Shown: positions 12,583 through 24,697 of the stretch, one piece after another
Position numbering within the stretch: position 1 is the stretch's first letter
Layout: each line of letters starts with the position of its first letter
NCBI RefSeq assembly: GCF_024323335.1
Contig: NC_066582.1
Span: 88,284,944-88,348,943 of the forward strand
DNA length: 64,000 nucleotides
Source of the DNA: Lathyrus oleraceus
Lineage: Eukaryota; Streptophyta; Magnoliopsida; Fabales; Fabaceae
Direction of reading: 5' to 3'
The notes under the pieces: generated by a model
Seen by the model: only the letters and a program-made list of their open reading frames with translations
What the model was told of the DNA's origin: nothing
Database searches by the model: none
Translations under genes and position numbers: made by a program

Positions 12583-12600
12583 TGGCGACTCTGCTGGGGA
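12583..12600 (+). other. H primer binding site
   Basis: TGGCGACTCTGCTGGGGA, identical over 18 nt to the PBSs of M (7489) and E3 (42012). Confidence 0.9.
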
Positions 12601-13441
12601 ATAGTCCTCAGTGGGTTTAACCTACTTTTTTATGAGTATATATTTGTATATTTGATGTTTGTATACCTTGTTTGTGTGGTATAATATGTCTGTTGTGCTT
12701 GGTGATCTCTGAGTGGTGAGATAAGTTCTAACCCGAACTTGAGTGCAATTAAGATAAGAGGATGGTATAGTCATGTTCAGCTTGTGTAGAGTAGTCCTTA
12801 ACAAGTTGGCTTGAGACCCATCTACTCAGTGGAGACCCTTTTGGAGTTATTGATGTCACACAAGTTATTTGTGGATAAATATTACTTTCTCTGATTTGGG
12901 GTCTGAGAAGCTAAGGACCGTAGAATATTTAACCCAACTTGGCCTATTTAGGACGTAGTGCAGAGACTGTTCAGGTGTAGATCTGATAATAGTTGTTACG
13001 TGATACTACAGTCATACGAGTTTCTCTTGAGAATATTATGGGTTGATGAGTCAGTCATCCTAACCTATAATATCTGATAGATGGGATTAAGACTCAGGGA
13101 ACTTTTTAGAACATGATCTACAGGTTTTTATCCTTAGTACACTCCTTTGGGATGGTTCTTAACCTGACTCCATGCTCGTGACTCACAACAAACCCTTTGA
13201 TTCTCAGTTGATCTGATCAAGTCTTGTCAATATCAATGGAACTTGGGTGTTGATAAGGTGAAAATCATAATCCGCCAAAATGGATGATTGATCTTGATAA
13301 TGACTTGATCCATCCATTGACCTTTGTTTGTGTTTTCCTTGTGTGTGATTATTGCATTCATGTATACATGCGGATCATGACATTCATTATAGAAAATAAA
13401 TTTCAAGGAACTAAGGTCTTATTTGCAAATATTTTCCGACC
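12601..13441 (+). other. H 5' leader
   Basis: Non-coding leader of about 840 bp, homologous to those of M (inverted) and E3. The final stretch, with AATCCGCCAAAATGGATGATTGAT, is conserved just before ORF1 in M. Confidence 0.7.
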
Positions 13442-13879
13442 ATGGATTATGGACGAAGGAACACTAAGAAGTACAGTTTTAGATGTCCTGATTTGAAAGA
13501 GCTAAGGAAGTTGTCATCCTTTATATTAGATCCCTTGGATTTTAAGCAACATCATGGGAAGCTTTTGTATGTATTATCTACTGATGTGGTTGAAGGACTT
13601 TTGAGTGTTTTGGCTCAGTTCTATGATCCTCTCTACCGGTGTTTCACTTTTCCCGATTATCAACTTATGCCTATGTTAGAGGAGTATGCCCATCTCATAG
13701 AAATACCCATATCTGACAAACTACCTTTTAGTGGTTTGGAAGAGATTCTCATATCTCATATCGTAGCCGAAGCTCTTCATCTGAAGAAATTTGAGATTGA
13801 TGCTCATTTGGTAAAGAAAGGAGGTATTTTTGGGTTGACTTCTGAGTTCCTCATTGGTAAAGCTATTGTCTTTGCTCAA
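13442..13879 (+). pseudogene. H ORF1, 5' part, split by E2
   Basis: Starts with ATG at 13442 (MDYGRRNTKKYSFRCPDLKE). It matches M ORF1 along its length, including FYDPLYRCFTFPDYQLMP. The frame is open to FAQ and then meets the E2 LTR at 13880. The rest resumes at 33868 after the duplicated CTCAA. Reading on into E2 adds only an artificial tail (residues from CKTLILSLRS). Function is unknown, as for M ORF1. Confidence 0.88.
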
Positions 13880-14511
13880 TGTAAGACCCTAATTTTGTCC
13901 CTAAGATCCCTCATGGCATCATAACATTGCATTTGCATTGCCTCAAGGATCATAAGCATCTTGGTTCCCTTTGCCTTTGGGTGGGACCTCTTGTGAGTGG
14001 TTTGAGATCACCAAGCATGCTTGATTTTTATATCATTGCTTGTCTTATTTTGTTCACTAAACAAAAGCATAAAAATATGTCACTAACATCTTTTGTTTGT
14101 AGCTTGAGCAATCACAAGGTCAAAAGCTTCAAGGAGATCACTAGTACAAAGATATGGTCAAAAGAAGATGAAAGCAAGCATGGTAATGGTTCCCAAAGCT
14201 CTCCTCCATCAAATATGCCTTCCTAGCATCTCAATTCATCATTTTGATCAAAGAAGTCAAAGGGGTTGAGGTTTGTCCCCCCAAGGAAACCCTAATTCAT
14301 TTGTGCACCACAATGCCTTGCTCTTGAAGCAACCTCAGCCCATGATCAAATACAATCAAGGGAAGTTTTTTAATTCATCATTTCATGCATATTTGAACTT
14401 ATTTGAGTCTCCTCAATCATCAATTCATCCAGATATGAGTCATGGACTTGAGAAGTTGAGCAGTCAATTCATCTGACTATTTTGAAATGCACTGAGACCT
14501 AACTTTTTATG
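13880..14511 (+). repeat. E2 5' LTR stub (first ~0.63 kb)
   Basis: Nearly identical to the start of the E2 3' LTR (23394-23707 continued at 29240-29560). It breaks off at GAGACCTAACTTTTTATG and passes into integrase sequence. TTTATG at the junction (14506-14511) occurs in both parent sequences, so this is a microhomology join. Confidence 0.88.
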
Positions 14512-14916
14512 GCATGGAGGCTGTACTCCCAGTAGAGGTGGAGATCCCATCAATGAGAGTCTTGATGGAAGCCAAGTTGACTGATGCTGAATGGGTTCAG
14601 AGTCGTTATGACCAGCTGAATTTGATTGAAGAGAAGAGATTGACTGCCATGTGCCTTGGTCAATTATATCAGCAAAGGATGAAGAAAGCTTTTGATAAGA
14701 AGGTCAAGCCCCGTGTGTTCCGAGAAGGTGACCTTGTGCTCAAGAAAGTCTTGTCTTTCGCGCCCGATTCCAGGGGCAAGTGGACTCCAAACTATGAAGG
14801 TCCATATGTTGTTAAGAGAGCCTTTTTCAGGCGGTGCTTTGATACTTACGACTATGGATGGGGAGGATTTCACTCGTCCTGTGAATTCAGATGCAGTCAA
14901 GAAATACTTTGCCTAA
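14506..14916 (+). pseudogene. E2 duplicated integrase C-terminal fragment
   Basis: A near-identical copy of 20159-20568: YGMEAVLPVEVEIPS, the QLYQQRMKKAFDKKVKP region and the GPY/F-type module (GKWTPNYEGPYVV). One extra T near 14822-14827 (CTTTTTCAGG against CTTTTCAGG) shifts the frame after VKRAF. The end of the protein is still readable in the next frame, stopping at 14916. There is no catalytic core, so no function is expected. Confidence 0.88.
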
Positions 14917-15785
14917 AAATAAAAACAGAATAGCTCGCTAAGTTAAAAACCCGAAAGGGCGGCTTAGGCAAAAATGAGTGTCTCGGTGGATTGAAAACCC
15001 GAAAGGGCGATCCAGGAAAAAGTTAGAGACATAAAAAAATGAATATATATATCCCGCTAGATTGAGTACCTCATCCTGGGGAAATCTAGGAAAAAAATAG
15101 GGATTTGGCAAGTAACTGCATCCTGATAAGACTTTGTTCTACATCTGTCATCCGTCATAGATTCTTGCTCATTCGTCATCAACCAAAGCTACAAATACAT
15201 CGGATTCAGAATTGGTGGAGAAATGGTCATTATGTTTAATGTAGCCCTTTTCCAACATATATCACCAATTTCAAATTTGTAAAGATCTATGGAGTCTTGA
15301 CATTTGCAGACTATCATTCCATCAAATAAATTTGAGCCTTTTATCCAATTATTTGCACTCTTATTTATTGCTATCCAACAAAGGTTTTACATGTTTTAAT
15401 TGAAAAAATATCATTGTTTTGAATAATCGAATTTTTCATAATTTGTTTTTAAACAAAATGAACATTCACAATGACATAAGGATACTTAAGAGATCTTCGG
15501 TGCTCTCCCAAGGATGGTATGATCCCCAACAGGGTAAGATATTTGTTCATATTCCTGACATGCTTGTATCTTCTTCCTCCGGGGCCTTTTGTGGTTTTTT
15601 CTACTAAGCGGAGTGTTTGGTAAGATATTCACCACTCTTCCCTTCAGTAGAGTAGCGACCTTTCCTTCTCAGCAGGTGTGATCTTTGGTAGTACGGTATT
15701 TGGCGGTGACCTTGGAAGCCTCCTGTTTGGTGGTTGTTTCCCCATAGATCCTCCACCTCCTCGGATAGATTCCCCAGTAGAGTTG
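14917..15785 (+). repeat. E2 duplicated 3' UTR segment
   Basis: A direct repeat of 20569-21437 with very few differences. It ends at the motif TTCCCCAGTAGAGTTG, after which the two copies diverge: this one enters protease sequence, the other stays in 3' UTR. It contains the AACCCGAAAGGGCG elements typical of the sequence after integrase here. Confidence 0.85.
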
Positions 15786-16989
15786 TTTCAGCACCTTCAA
15801 AGGCTCAAGCTAATACTGATTTTGTTGAACGCCCGATTGGGAATGCTGTGAGCACTTCGAATCCGGCACTTGTTGTTAAGCCCTCCTCTACATTGGGAAC
15901 TCCTGCTTCTGTTGGCCCAAGCGGCAATATGAAAGAAGACTGCGATGAGATGCTGAAGCTCATCAAAAGGAGCGAATACAATGTTGTAGACCTGCTGCTA
16001 CAAACGCCATCCAAAATATTTGTGCTATCATTGCTTTTGAATTCAGAACCACACCGAGAAGCTCTGCAGAAGGTGTTGGATGTGGCATATGTGGATCACG
16101 ATGTCACGATAGAACAATTCGATAGCATTATTGCAAACATTACTGCTTGTAACAACTTGAGTTTTTGTGACTCTGATCTCCCCGAGGAGGGAATAGACCA
16201 CAACTTGGCATTACATATATCTATGGGTTGCAAAGACGATGCCATGTCCAATGTGCTGGTGGACACTGGGTCATCATTGAACGTATTGCCAAAATCCACT
16301 CTCGCTAAGTTGTCATATCAGGGGCCTCCCATGAGGCAAAGTGGAGTAGTTGTGAAGGCTTTTAATGGGTCTCGCAAAACTGTGATTGGTGAGGTTGATC
16401 TCCCAGTCAAGATCGGACCAAGTGATTTCCAGATTACCTTCCAGGTTATGGATATTCACCCATCGTATAACTGCCTCCTAGGAAAACCATGGATTCACGA
16501 GGCAAGTGCCGTGACATCCACCCTACACTAGAAATTGAAATTTGTGAAGAATAAGAAGCTGGTGGTGGTAGGGGGAGAAAGGGCTCTCCTGGTTAGCCAT
16601 TTGTCTTCCTTCTCATATATAGATGCCGAGTATGAAGTTGGAACTCCCTTCCAAGCTTTATCTATTGCTGAACCTATTGAGAAGAAAACTCCTTCATTTG
16701 CTTCCTACAAAGATGCAAAGTTGGCCATTGAGCGTGGTGCAACTACTGGATTAGGGAAAATGATTGAGCTAGAAGACAACAAGTCCCGGGTTGGCATAAG
16801 TTATTCACCTGGGGTTTCCAATATGAAAGGTCTGTTCAAGAGTGGAGGTTTCATCCACACTGGTCAAGACGAGGAGGCTGTTGCCATCTTGGAAGAGGAC
16901 GAAGAGGATTCTGGCAACTTCGTCATCCCTGGGGGGATCTGCAATAATTGGGTCGCTGTGGATATTCCAACAGTTATCCATAAGTCAAA
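15786..16989 (+). pseudogene. E2 gag-pro: aspartic protease region (exon upstream of intron)
   Basis: In-frame protein starts at the fusion point (VVSAPSKAQANTDFVERPIG). The retropepsin motif VLVDTGSSLNVLP has DTG at 16262-16270, followed by the flap-side VVVKAFNGS and the YNCLLGKPWIHEA motif. The frame meets TAG at 16529-16531 and continues in the same frame to KSK at the intron donor. This enzyme would cut Gag-Pol during particle maturation. The upstream gag is missing, and any ATG shown before 15786 belongs to 3' UTR sequence. It is the only recognisable Ogre protease in the window. Confidence 0.85.
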
Positions 16990-17251
16990 GTAATATTCAT
17001 TGTGTTTAAAAACCCTCCTCCCATGCCAAAAGGAGGAGTGATGACATTGTTGGCGCATAAATACAATGATATTTTCATCCAATAGATTCATGTTAAATGT
17101 TTGTCTTCCCAATTATTTTCCCTTTTCGCTTTTTGCATGAAATTGGTGATCACATAAAACCTAAAAATAGAATAAAATCAATCTTTTCATCTGCATAATG
17201 ATTTGCCTTGTTTGAATTCTAAAGCTTTTCATATCCAAAATCATTATGCAG
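16990..17251 (+). other. E2 putative intron between protease and RT
   Basis: GT at 16990 (CAAAG|GTAATATTC reading AAA|GTAATA) and AG at 17251 (TTATGCAG|GTTGATC) bound 262 bp of AT-rich sequence with stops. Removing it joins a codon of 2+1 nt and keeps the protease and RT frames together. Ogre elements are known to splice an intron at this place. E3 has the same phase. Confidence 0.75.
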
Positions 17252-20200
17252 GTTGATCAAACCCATTGAACATAATGACCCAACACCATCTCCTAACTTC
17301 GAATTCCCTGTATTTGAAGCGGAAGAAGATGATGTTGAAGAGATTCCAGACGAGATTACCCGTCTACTTGAGCATGAAGAGAAGATGATTCAGCCACATC
17401 TCGAGAATCTGGAAACAGACAACTTGGGGTCTAAAGATTGTGTGCGTGAAGTGAAGATTGGGGCACTCTTGGAAGGATCTGTTAAGAAGGGGTTGATTGA
17501 ATTGCTACGAGAATACGTCGATGTCTTTGCCTGGTCATATGAAGACATGCCTGGTCTAGATACAGATATTGTGCAACATTTCCTACCTTTGAAACCTGAG
17601 TGCGTGCTCGTGAAGCAGAAGCTCAGAAGAACTCATCCTGATATGGCAGTGAAGATCAAAGAGGAAGTTCAGAAGCAAATTGATGCGGGGTTTCTGGTGA
17701 CTTCTACAGCTAAATTCAATGTCTTCTCATTTATGGATGGATTTTCCGGATATAATCAGATCAAGATGGCACCCTAGGATATGGAGACGACAACATTCAT
17801 CACACCTTGGGGAACATTCTGTTGTCGAGTGATGCCCTTCGGTTTGAAGAACGCCGGAGCCACGTATCGACGAGCTATGACCACCTTGTTTCATGATATG
17901 ATGCACAAGGAGATCGAGGTATATGTTGACGATATGATCGCTAAGTCAAGAACGGAGGATGAACATGTAGAGCACCTGTTGAAGCTTTTTCAGCGTTTGA
18001 GGAAGTATAAGCTCCGTCTGAATCCCAACAAGTGTACATTTGGAGTCCGTTCCGGCAAGTTATTGGGCTTTATTGTTAGTGAAAGAGGTATTGAGGTTGA
18101 TCCTGCAAAGGTCAAAGCAATACAAGAGATACCTGCGCCCAAAACTGAGAAGCAAGTCCGAGGTTTTCTTGGCCGCTTGAATTATATTTCTAGATTCATA
18201 TCCCACATGACTGCCACATGTGCGCTGATATTCAAGCTCCTCCGGAAAGATCAGTCCCATGATTGGACCGAGGATTGCCAGAAAGCTTTTGACAGTATTA
18301 AAGAGTATTTGTCTGAGCCTCCGATTCTGTCTCCGCCCGTGGAAGGAAGACCATTGATTATGTATCTGACTGTTCTTGAAGACTCAATGGGTTGTGTCCT
18401 TGGTCAGCAAGATGAAACAGGGAAGAAAGAATATGCTATTTACTACTTGAGCAAGAAGTTCACCGATTGTGAGTCTCGATATTCAATGCTTGAAAAAACA
18501 TGTTGTGCTTTGGCTTGGGCAGCTAAGCGCTTACGCCAGTACATGTTGAATCATACGACGTGGTTGATATCCAGAATGGATCCAATCAAGTATATCTTCG
18601 AGAAGCCTGCTTTAACAGGGAGGATTTCCCGTTGGCAGATGTTGTTATCTGAGTATGATATTGAGTATCGAGCTCAGAAGGCTATTAAAGGTACTATCTT
18701 GGCTAACCACTTGGCACATCAGCCGATTGAGGATTATCATTCAGTTCAGTATGACTTCCCGGATGAGGAGATTCTGTATTTGAAAATGAAAGATTGCGAT
18801 GAGCCTACGCTCGATGAAGGGCCAGAGCCTGGTTCCAGATGGAGTATGGTGTTTGATGGCGCTGTAAATCAATATGGAAATGGTATTGGGGCAGTGATTG
18901 TAACTCCTCAGGGAACACATATTCCTTTTACAGCAAGGCTAACTTTCAAATGCACGAATAATATGGCTGAGTATGAGCCCTGTATTATGGGATTGGAGGA
19001 ATGCGTTGATCTTAGGATCAAGTATCTTGATGTATATGGTGATTCGGCCCTCGTTGTTAATCAGATTAAGGGTGAATGGGAGACGAATCAGCCTGGCCTT
19101 ATTCCATATAGGGATTATGCGAGGAGGATTTCAACGTTCTTTACTGAGGTTGACTTCCATCATATTCCTCGAGATGAGAATCGGATGGCAGATGCTCTTG
19201 CTACACTTTCTTCGATGATTGTGGTTAAACTTTGGAATGAAGTTCTCAATATCACTGTGATGCGCTTGGACAGACCAACTCATGTATTCGCAGTAGAAGA
19301 GGTGCAGAATGTTAAACCATGGTATTATGATATCAAGTGTTTCCTTCAGAACCAGTCTTACCCGGCTGGGGCATCTGTGAAAGACAGGAAGACTCTGAGG
19401 AGATTATCAGGAAGTTTCTACCTCAACGGTGACGTACTTTATAAGAGAAATTTTGACATGGTTCTGCTCAGATGCGTGGATAGACACGAAGCAGACCTGT
19501 TGATGACTGAGGTCCATGAGGGTTCATTTGGTACTCATTCTAATGAACATGCCATGGCTAAAAAAGATGTTGAGAGCAGGCTACTATTGGCTGACAATGG
19601 AGTCTGACTGTTGCAAATATGTGAAGAAATGCCATAAGTGTCAGATTTATGCAGATAAGATTCATATTCCCCCGACACTTCTGAATGTGATTTCATCACC
19701 ATGGCCTTTCTCCATGTGGGGAATTGACATGATTGGCATGATAGAACCGAAAGCGTCCAATGGACACAGATTTATTCTCGTAGAAATTGATTACTTCACT
19801 AAGTGGGTTGAAGCAGCATCATATGCTAATGTGACCAGGCAAGTGGTCGTGAAGTTTATCAAGCATCAACTCATATGCCGATATGGTGTGCCAGATAAGA
19901 TCATTACTGATAATGGATCTAACCTGAATAACAAAATGATGAAAGAACTGTGTAGTGAATTCAAGATTGCGCATCATAACTCTTCTCCCTATAGACCTAA
20001 GATGAATGGGGCTGTTGAAGCTGCTAATAAGAATATCAAGAAAATTATCCAAAAGATGGTTGTCACATACAAAGATTGGCATGAGATGCTGCCATTTTCT
20101 TTACACAGATATCGCACGTCTGTCCGCACTTCAACAGGGGCAACCCCTTTCTCTCTTGTTTATGGCATGGAGGCTGTACTCCCAGTAGAGGTGGAGATCC

Positions 20201-20568
20201 CATCAATGAGAGTCTTGATGGAAGCCAAGTTGACTAATGTTGAATGGGTTCAGAGTCGTTATGACCAGCTGAATTTGATTGAAGAGAAGAGATTGACTGC
20301 CATGTGCCATGGTCAATTATATCAACAAAGGATGAAGAAAGCTTTTGATAAGAAGGTCAAGCCCTGTGTGTTCCGAGAAGGTGACCTTGTGCTCAAGAAA
20401 GTCTTGTCTTTCGCGCCCGATTCCAGGGGCAAGTGGACTCCAAACTATGAAGGTCCATATGTTGTTAAGAGAGCCTTTTCAGGCGATGCTTTGATACTTA
20501 TGACTATGGATGGGGAGGATTTCACTCGTCCTGTGAATTCAGATGCAGTCAAGAAATACTTTGCCTAA
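17252..20568 (+). pseudogene. pol: E2 RT / RNase H / second RNase H / integrase, inactivated
   Basis: An N-terminal linker (DITRLLEHEEK) leads into RT, but about 47 residues are missing in frame between AGFLV and KFNVFSFMDG. These include the region equivalent to KVRVCVDYRDLN. A TAG at 17775-17777 follows QIKMAP. YVDD lies at 17922-17933. Next come a degenerate gypsy-type RNase H (LTVLEDSMGCVLG, lacking the usual Asp) and a second RNase H with VFDGAVN, GDSALVVNQ and DENRMADALA. An extra A in the run at 19561-19566 shifts the frame inside the integrase zinc finger. Integrase continues (KCHKCQ, GIDMIGM, ITDNGSN, NGAVEAANK as D,D,E; GPYVV module) to 20568. Confidence 0.9.
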
Positions 20569-23380
20569 AAATAAAAACAGAATAGCTCGCTAAGTTGAAA
20601 ACCCGAAAGGGCGGCTTAGGCAAAAATGAGCGTCTCGGTGGATTGAAAACCCAAAAGGGCGATCCAGGCAAAAGTTAGAGACATAAAAAAATGAATATAT
20701 ATATCCCGCTAGATTGAGTACCTCATCCTGGGGCAATCTAGGCAAAAAAATAGGGATTTGGCAAGTAACTGCATCCTGATAAGACTTTGTTCTACAACTG
20801 TCATCCGTCATAGATTCTTGCTCATTCGTCATCAACCAAAGCTACAAATACATCGGATTCAGAATTGGTGGAGAAATGGTCATTATGTTTAATGTAGCCC
20901 TTTTCCAATATATATCACCAATTTCAAATTTGTAAAGATCTATGGAGTCTTGCCATTTGCAGACTATCATTCCATCAAATAAATTTGAGCCTTTTATCCA
21001 ATTATTTGCACTCTTATTTATTGCTATCCAACAAAGGTTTTACATGTTTTAATTGAAAAAATATCATTGTTTTGAATAATCGAATTTTTCATAATTTGTT
21101 TTTAAACAAAATGAACATTCACAATGACATAAGGATACTTAAGAGATCTTCGATGCTCTCCCAAGGATGGTATGATCCCCAACAGGGTAAGATATTTGTT
21201 CATATTCCTGACATGCTTGTATCTTCTTCCTCCGGGGCCTTTTGTGGTTTTTTCTACTAAGCGGAGTGTTTGGTAAGATATTCACCACTCTTCCCTTCAG
21301 TAGAGTAGCGACCTTTCCTTCTCAGCAGGTGTGATCTTTGGTAGTACGGTATTTGGCGGTGACCTTGGAAGCCTCCTGTTTGGTGGTTGTTTCCCCATAG
21401 ATCCTCCACCTCCTCGGATAGATTCCCCAGTAGAGTTGCTTATGTGGCGGATTTTATCTGTGCAATAACTCCTGCCCCCCCAGCTGGAATGACTGATGTT
21501 CATCCCCCTGCAGAGATCTTTGCTTCCTGGTATCTCTTGCCTTCATCAGATTGGATGCTCTCCGGTGAACTTGGCTTTCTCTCTTGAGATGTAGTACCGG
21601 ATGTTTGTGTACTTATCCTTTGGAACTGTTTGTGTTAGAAATGTCTGTTTGTCAGCATTCATCATACATAAACCATGCATGTGTGCATATAGTTTTCAAA
21701 CATTCAGATATTCATGATTGCATTCTTTGTCATATATCTTTGTTTGTTACCCCCTGCTAGTTGGTAATACGCTTCCCAAGCAGAGGTCAGTGTCTGATCT
21801 CTCCATGTAGAGTCAGCCCCTTAAGCAGAAAGTGTTTATCTTTCCTTCCATATTCCCCACCGAGTTATAACCTCGTGGATGATGGTTGTTTTTGTTTCTT
21901 CCCAACACATATATTGGGATGGGTTTCCCTATTGAGTTGTATCCTCACTAGGACGAGTCTTGATTCAGTTTGCCTCTTTAGTTTGATCCTAGACTGGCCT
22001 CTTATGACTGTTCCCTGCACTCCACTGTGGTATAAATGAATAATTGCTCAGTAATTAGTAATCATTCATCTTATCCCCGGCGGAGTCTGTGATTTTCTAC
22101 CTTCATACCGGTAGTTGTAAACCTTATTTCATCCCCTTGCGGAGTTAACCTTTTGTTCATCCTAATCGATGACGATTACTCTTCCGTGGTTGTCTACCCA
22201 GTATTCGGTAGATGTAATCCCCTCCTTAACGGTTATCATTATCCAATATTCGGTGTTGATATTCCCTCATTTCTCTTGGATAATTGCTCTGATTAAGCAG
22301 TTTATCCCCAACAAGTCATCTTTCATATGCCGATTGCCGGTGATGTTCGTTGCTCCCCTTGAATGGTCATCATTATATACCTAGTTTCGGTATCCCGATG
22401 CCTTTCTCTCTCGGTCGATTTATCCTTTATTAACCCAGTAACCGGTTGTGGATAATCTTCCATGCGAGTATATTATCTACGTTCTGACGGTAATAGATAA
22501 TATATCTCATACACTCTTTGGTCGAAGCCTTTTGTTCTTCCCCAATTGAGTAAGATTCGTATCCCTTTGTGGAATCGAATGTCCATCCCATAATCGAGTT
22601 TGCTTTTAGCCCTCTTTTGGATGATGAGTATTTTGGGAATATTCCCCAATTCATGCTTTGATTGATCACCTATTATATGCCCAGTAACCGGCATCCCTGG
22701 TGTTCCCTTCTTCTGCTCCCTATTATGACTTTTTGTCCCATGTGGAGTCAGAATCCCTGAGTTGAAATATACCTTTTAGGTCTTCCTCAGATGATTTGGT
22801 TGATTGATATCTCTCACCCTTATACCGGTCTTAGATATTCATTCTCCCGGAGCATGTTTTTTCCCTCACCCTGATATCGGTGGGATCACATGATCTCTTC
22901 TTGAGCTTATTACCCAGTAATTGGTAATACATCATTTGTTATTTCCTCAGCTGAGTCCTTAGTGGACATCCCCACCTGAGTCCGGATTTTTATCCGAAGT
23001 ATCCATTATGGATAATTTTACTGTATTGGCATATTCCCCAATACATGCATCTTCGAGTCAGCTCGAGTCCTTCCATGGATTCATTTCATGGATTCTCTCC
23101 GTGTCTCTCAGCAAGTTTTAAGTCGTGACCTGCTCACGCGTTTTCATCCCTTTACTCCCCGGTAGAGTCTCTGCCCCATAGAATGAATTATCCATAGGAA
23201 TCGTCGGTTTCCTCCTGATCTTTGCCTTTGTGGACCTATCCCCACAGAGTTTTACCATTTGCATGCATACATCATGAGGTCTCTTAGGGACCAAAATTTG
23301 TCTATTTGTTATTATTTAAGCCCATTCTACCCAGTCGAGACGAAGATTTTAACCTTCACTTCTCCGACTAGAATGATCTT
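20569..23380 (+). other. E2 3' UTR
   Basis: A 2.8-kb non-coding stretch between integrase and PPT, which is usual for Ogre. It starts with AACCCGAAAGGGCGGCTTAGG-type repeats. It is then dominated by degenerate short motifs of the form CCCC(A/G)Gn(A/G)GAGT (21428, 22076, 23158) and ACCCAGTAACCGGT (22433, 22680). No protein frame is conserved; a 92-codon open stretch at 21761 has no support. Confidence 0.75.
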
Positions 23381-23393
23381 AAATAGGGGCATC
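23381..23393 (+). other. E2 polypurine tract
   Basis: AAATAGGGGCATC immediately precedes the 3' LTR. The same AATAGGGGCA core sits before the 3' LTRs of E3 (50327) and H (52494). It would prime plus-strand DNA synthesis. Confidence 0.8.
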
Positions 23394-24697
23394 TGTAAGA
23401 CCCTAATTTTGTCCCTAAGATCCCTCATGGCATCATAACATTGCATTTGCATTGCCTTAAGGATCATAAGCATCTTGGTTCCCTTTGCCTTTGGGTGGGA
23501 CCTCTTGTGAGTGGTTTGAGATCACCAAGCATGCTTTATTTGTATATCATTTCTTGTCTTATTTTGTTCACTAACCAAAAGCACAAAAATATGTCACTAA
23601 CATCTTTTGTTTGTAGCTTGAGCAATCACAAGGTCAAAAGCTTCAAGGAGATCACTGGTACAAAGATATGGTCAAAAGAAGATGAAAGCAAGCATGGTAA
23701 TGGTTCCTGTAACGGTGTATTCGTCGCTATATGATTTATTGATTAAACCATAAGCAAAGTATACAATGAATCGAGTCGCCGCCACACTTTTATTTATCCT
23801 AAGGACTGGTTAAAAAGCGAACAAAAACCTAAGAAGTTTTACACGTAGAAAACCAATGAAAAGATCAGAGAATCTGGGTAAGGGGTAAATTACGCAATGG
23901 GAAGGTGTTAGGCACCCATCACGTCCTAGGTACTCCTAGGGAGCCCTTTTCACACTTGTTGTATAAAAATGTTTATTTGTGCAAACATGAATGGGATGAT
24001 GAGAAAAGAATGTACAAGTTAATTATTTTTGTGTTCGAACGGATGAACCCGTTGCCTACGTACCTTCCATCAAAGGTAAGGATCAAAACACCGTAGTTCG
24101 GCTAAAAGATTTCCAAAAATTAATGAGTTCATTTTAAAACACAAGCACTAAGGCTTTTCATTACCAATGGGAGAAAACTCAACCCGAATCAACAATCCAC
24201 CATGCGAGGACGGCTTCAACATACTAGTGAGGGGTTAACCCTATAATAAGTATGGAAGACTTACAATCAACTCACTAAGGATAAGGTAAGATTTACATCA
24301 ACCACTATGGTAATTGAAACCTATGACTAATGTATGAAGACAATATTAACAATGGACAAAGCCAAAACAATTGAATGGGTGAAGTTAATTGATTATGATT
24401 ATTCACAAAATATGGTCAAGGTATGATTAAGATTGATTCAAAGAAGTGTTATGAAATGTGAAGTTTGAAAAGTCAAGGACTTATGGTCCAAGTTTCTAAT
24501 TTGAAAAGACATGAAGATGTTTGCACAACAAGTCAAAGTTTTTGAAAGCAAAGTGTGAAAAGGTTTAGGACAATGAGGGTATGGATGATGGAATGTAAAA
24601 CTTCTTAGAAAGGTTCATCTCTTGAGATCATATAGAAGATGATTCAAGTGCGTCCTTAGGAATAGGCAACAAAGCAAGTAAACAAATAAAAGCAAGA

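Noticed and set aside
12583..12600. Possible tRNA gene near the TGGCGACTCTGCTGGGGA sites
   Set aside because: Only the 18 nt complementary to a tRNA 3' end are present, at the LTR/leader boundary. No cloverleaf or A/B boxes were seen.
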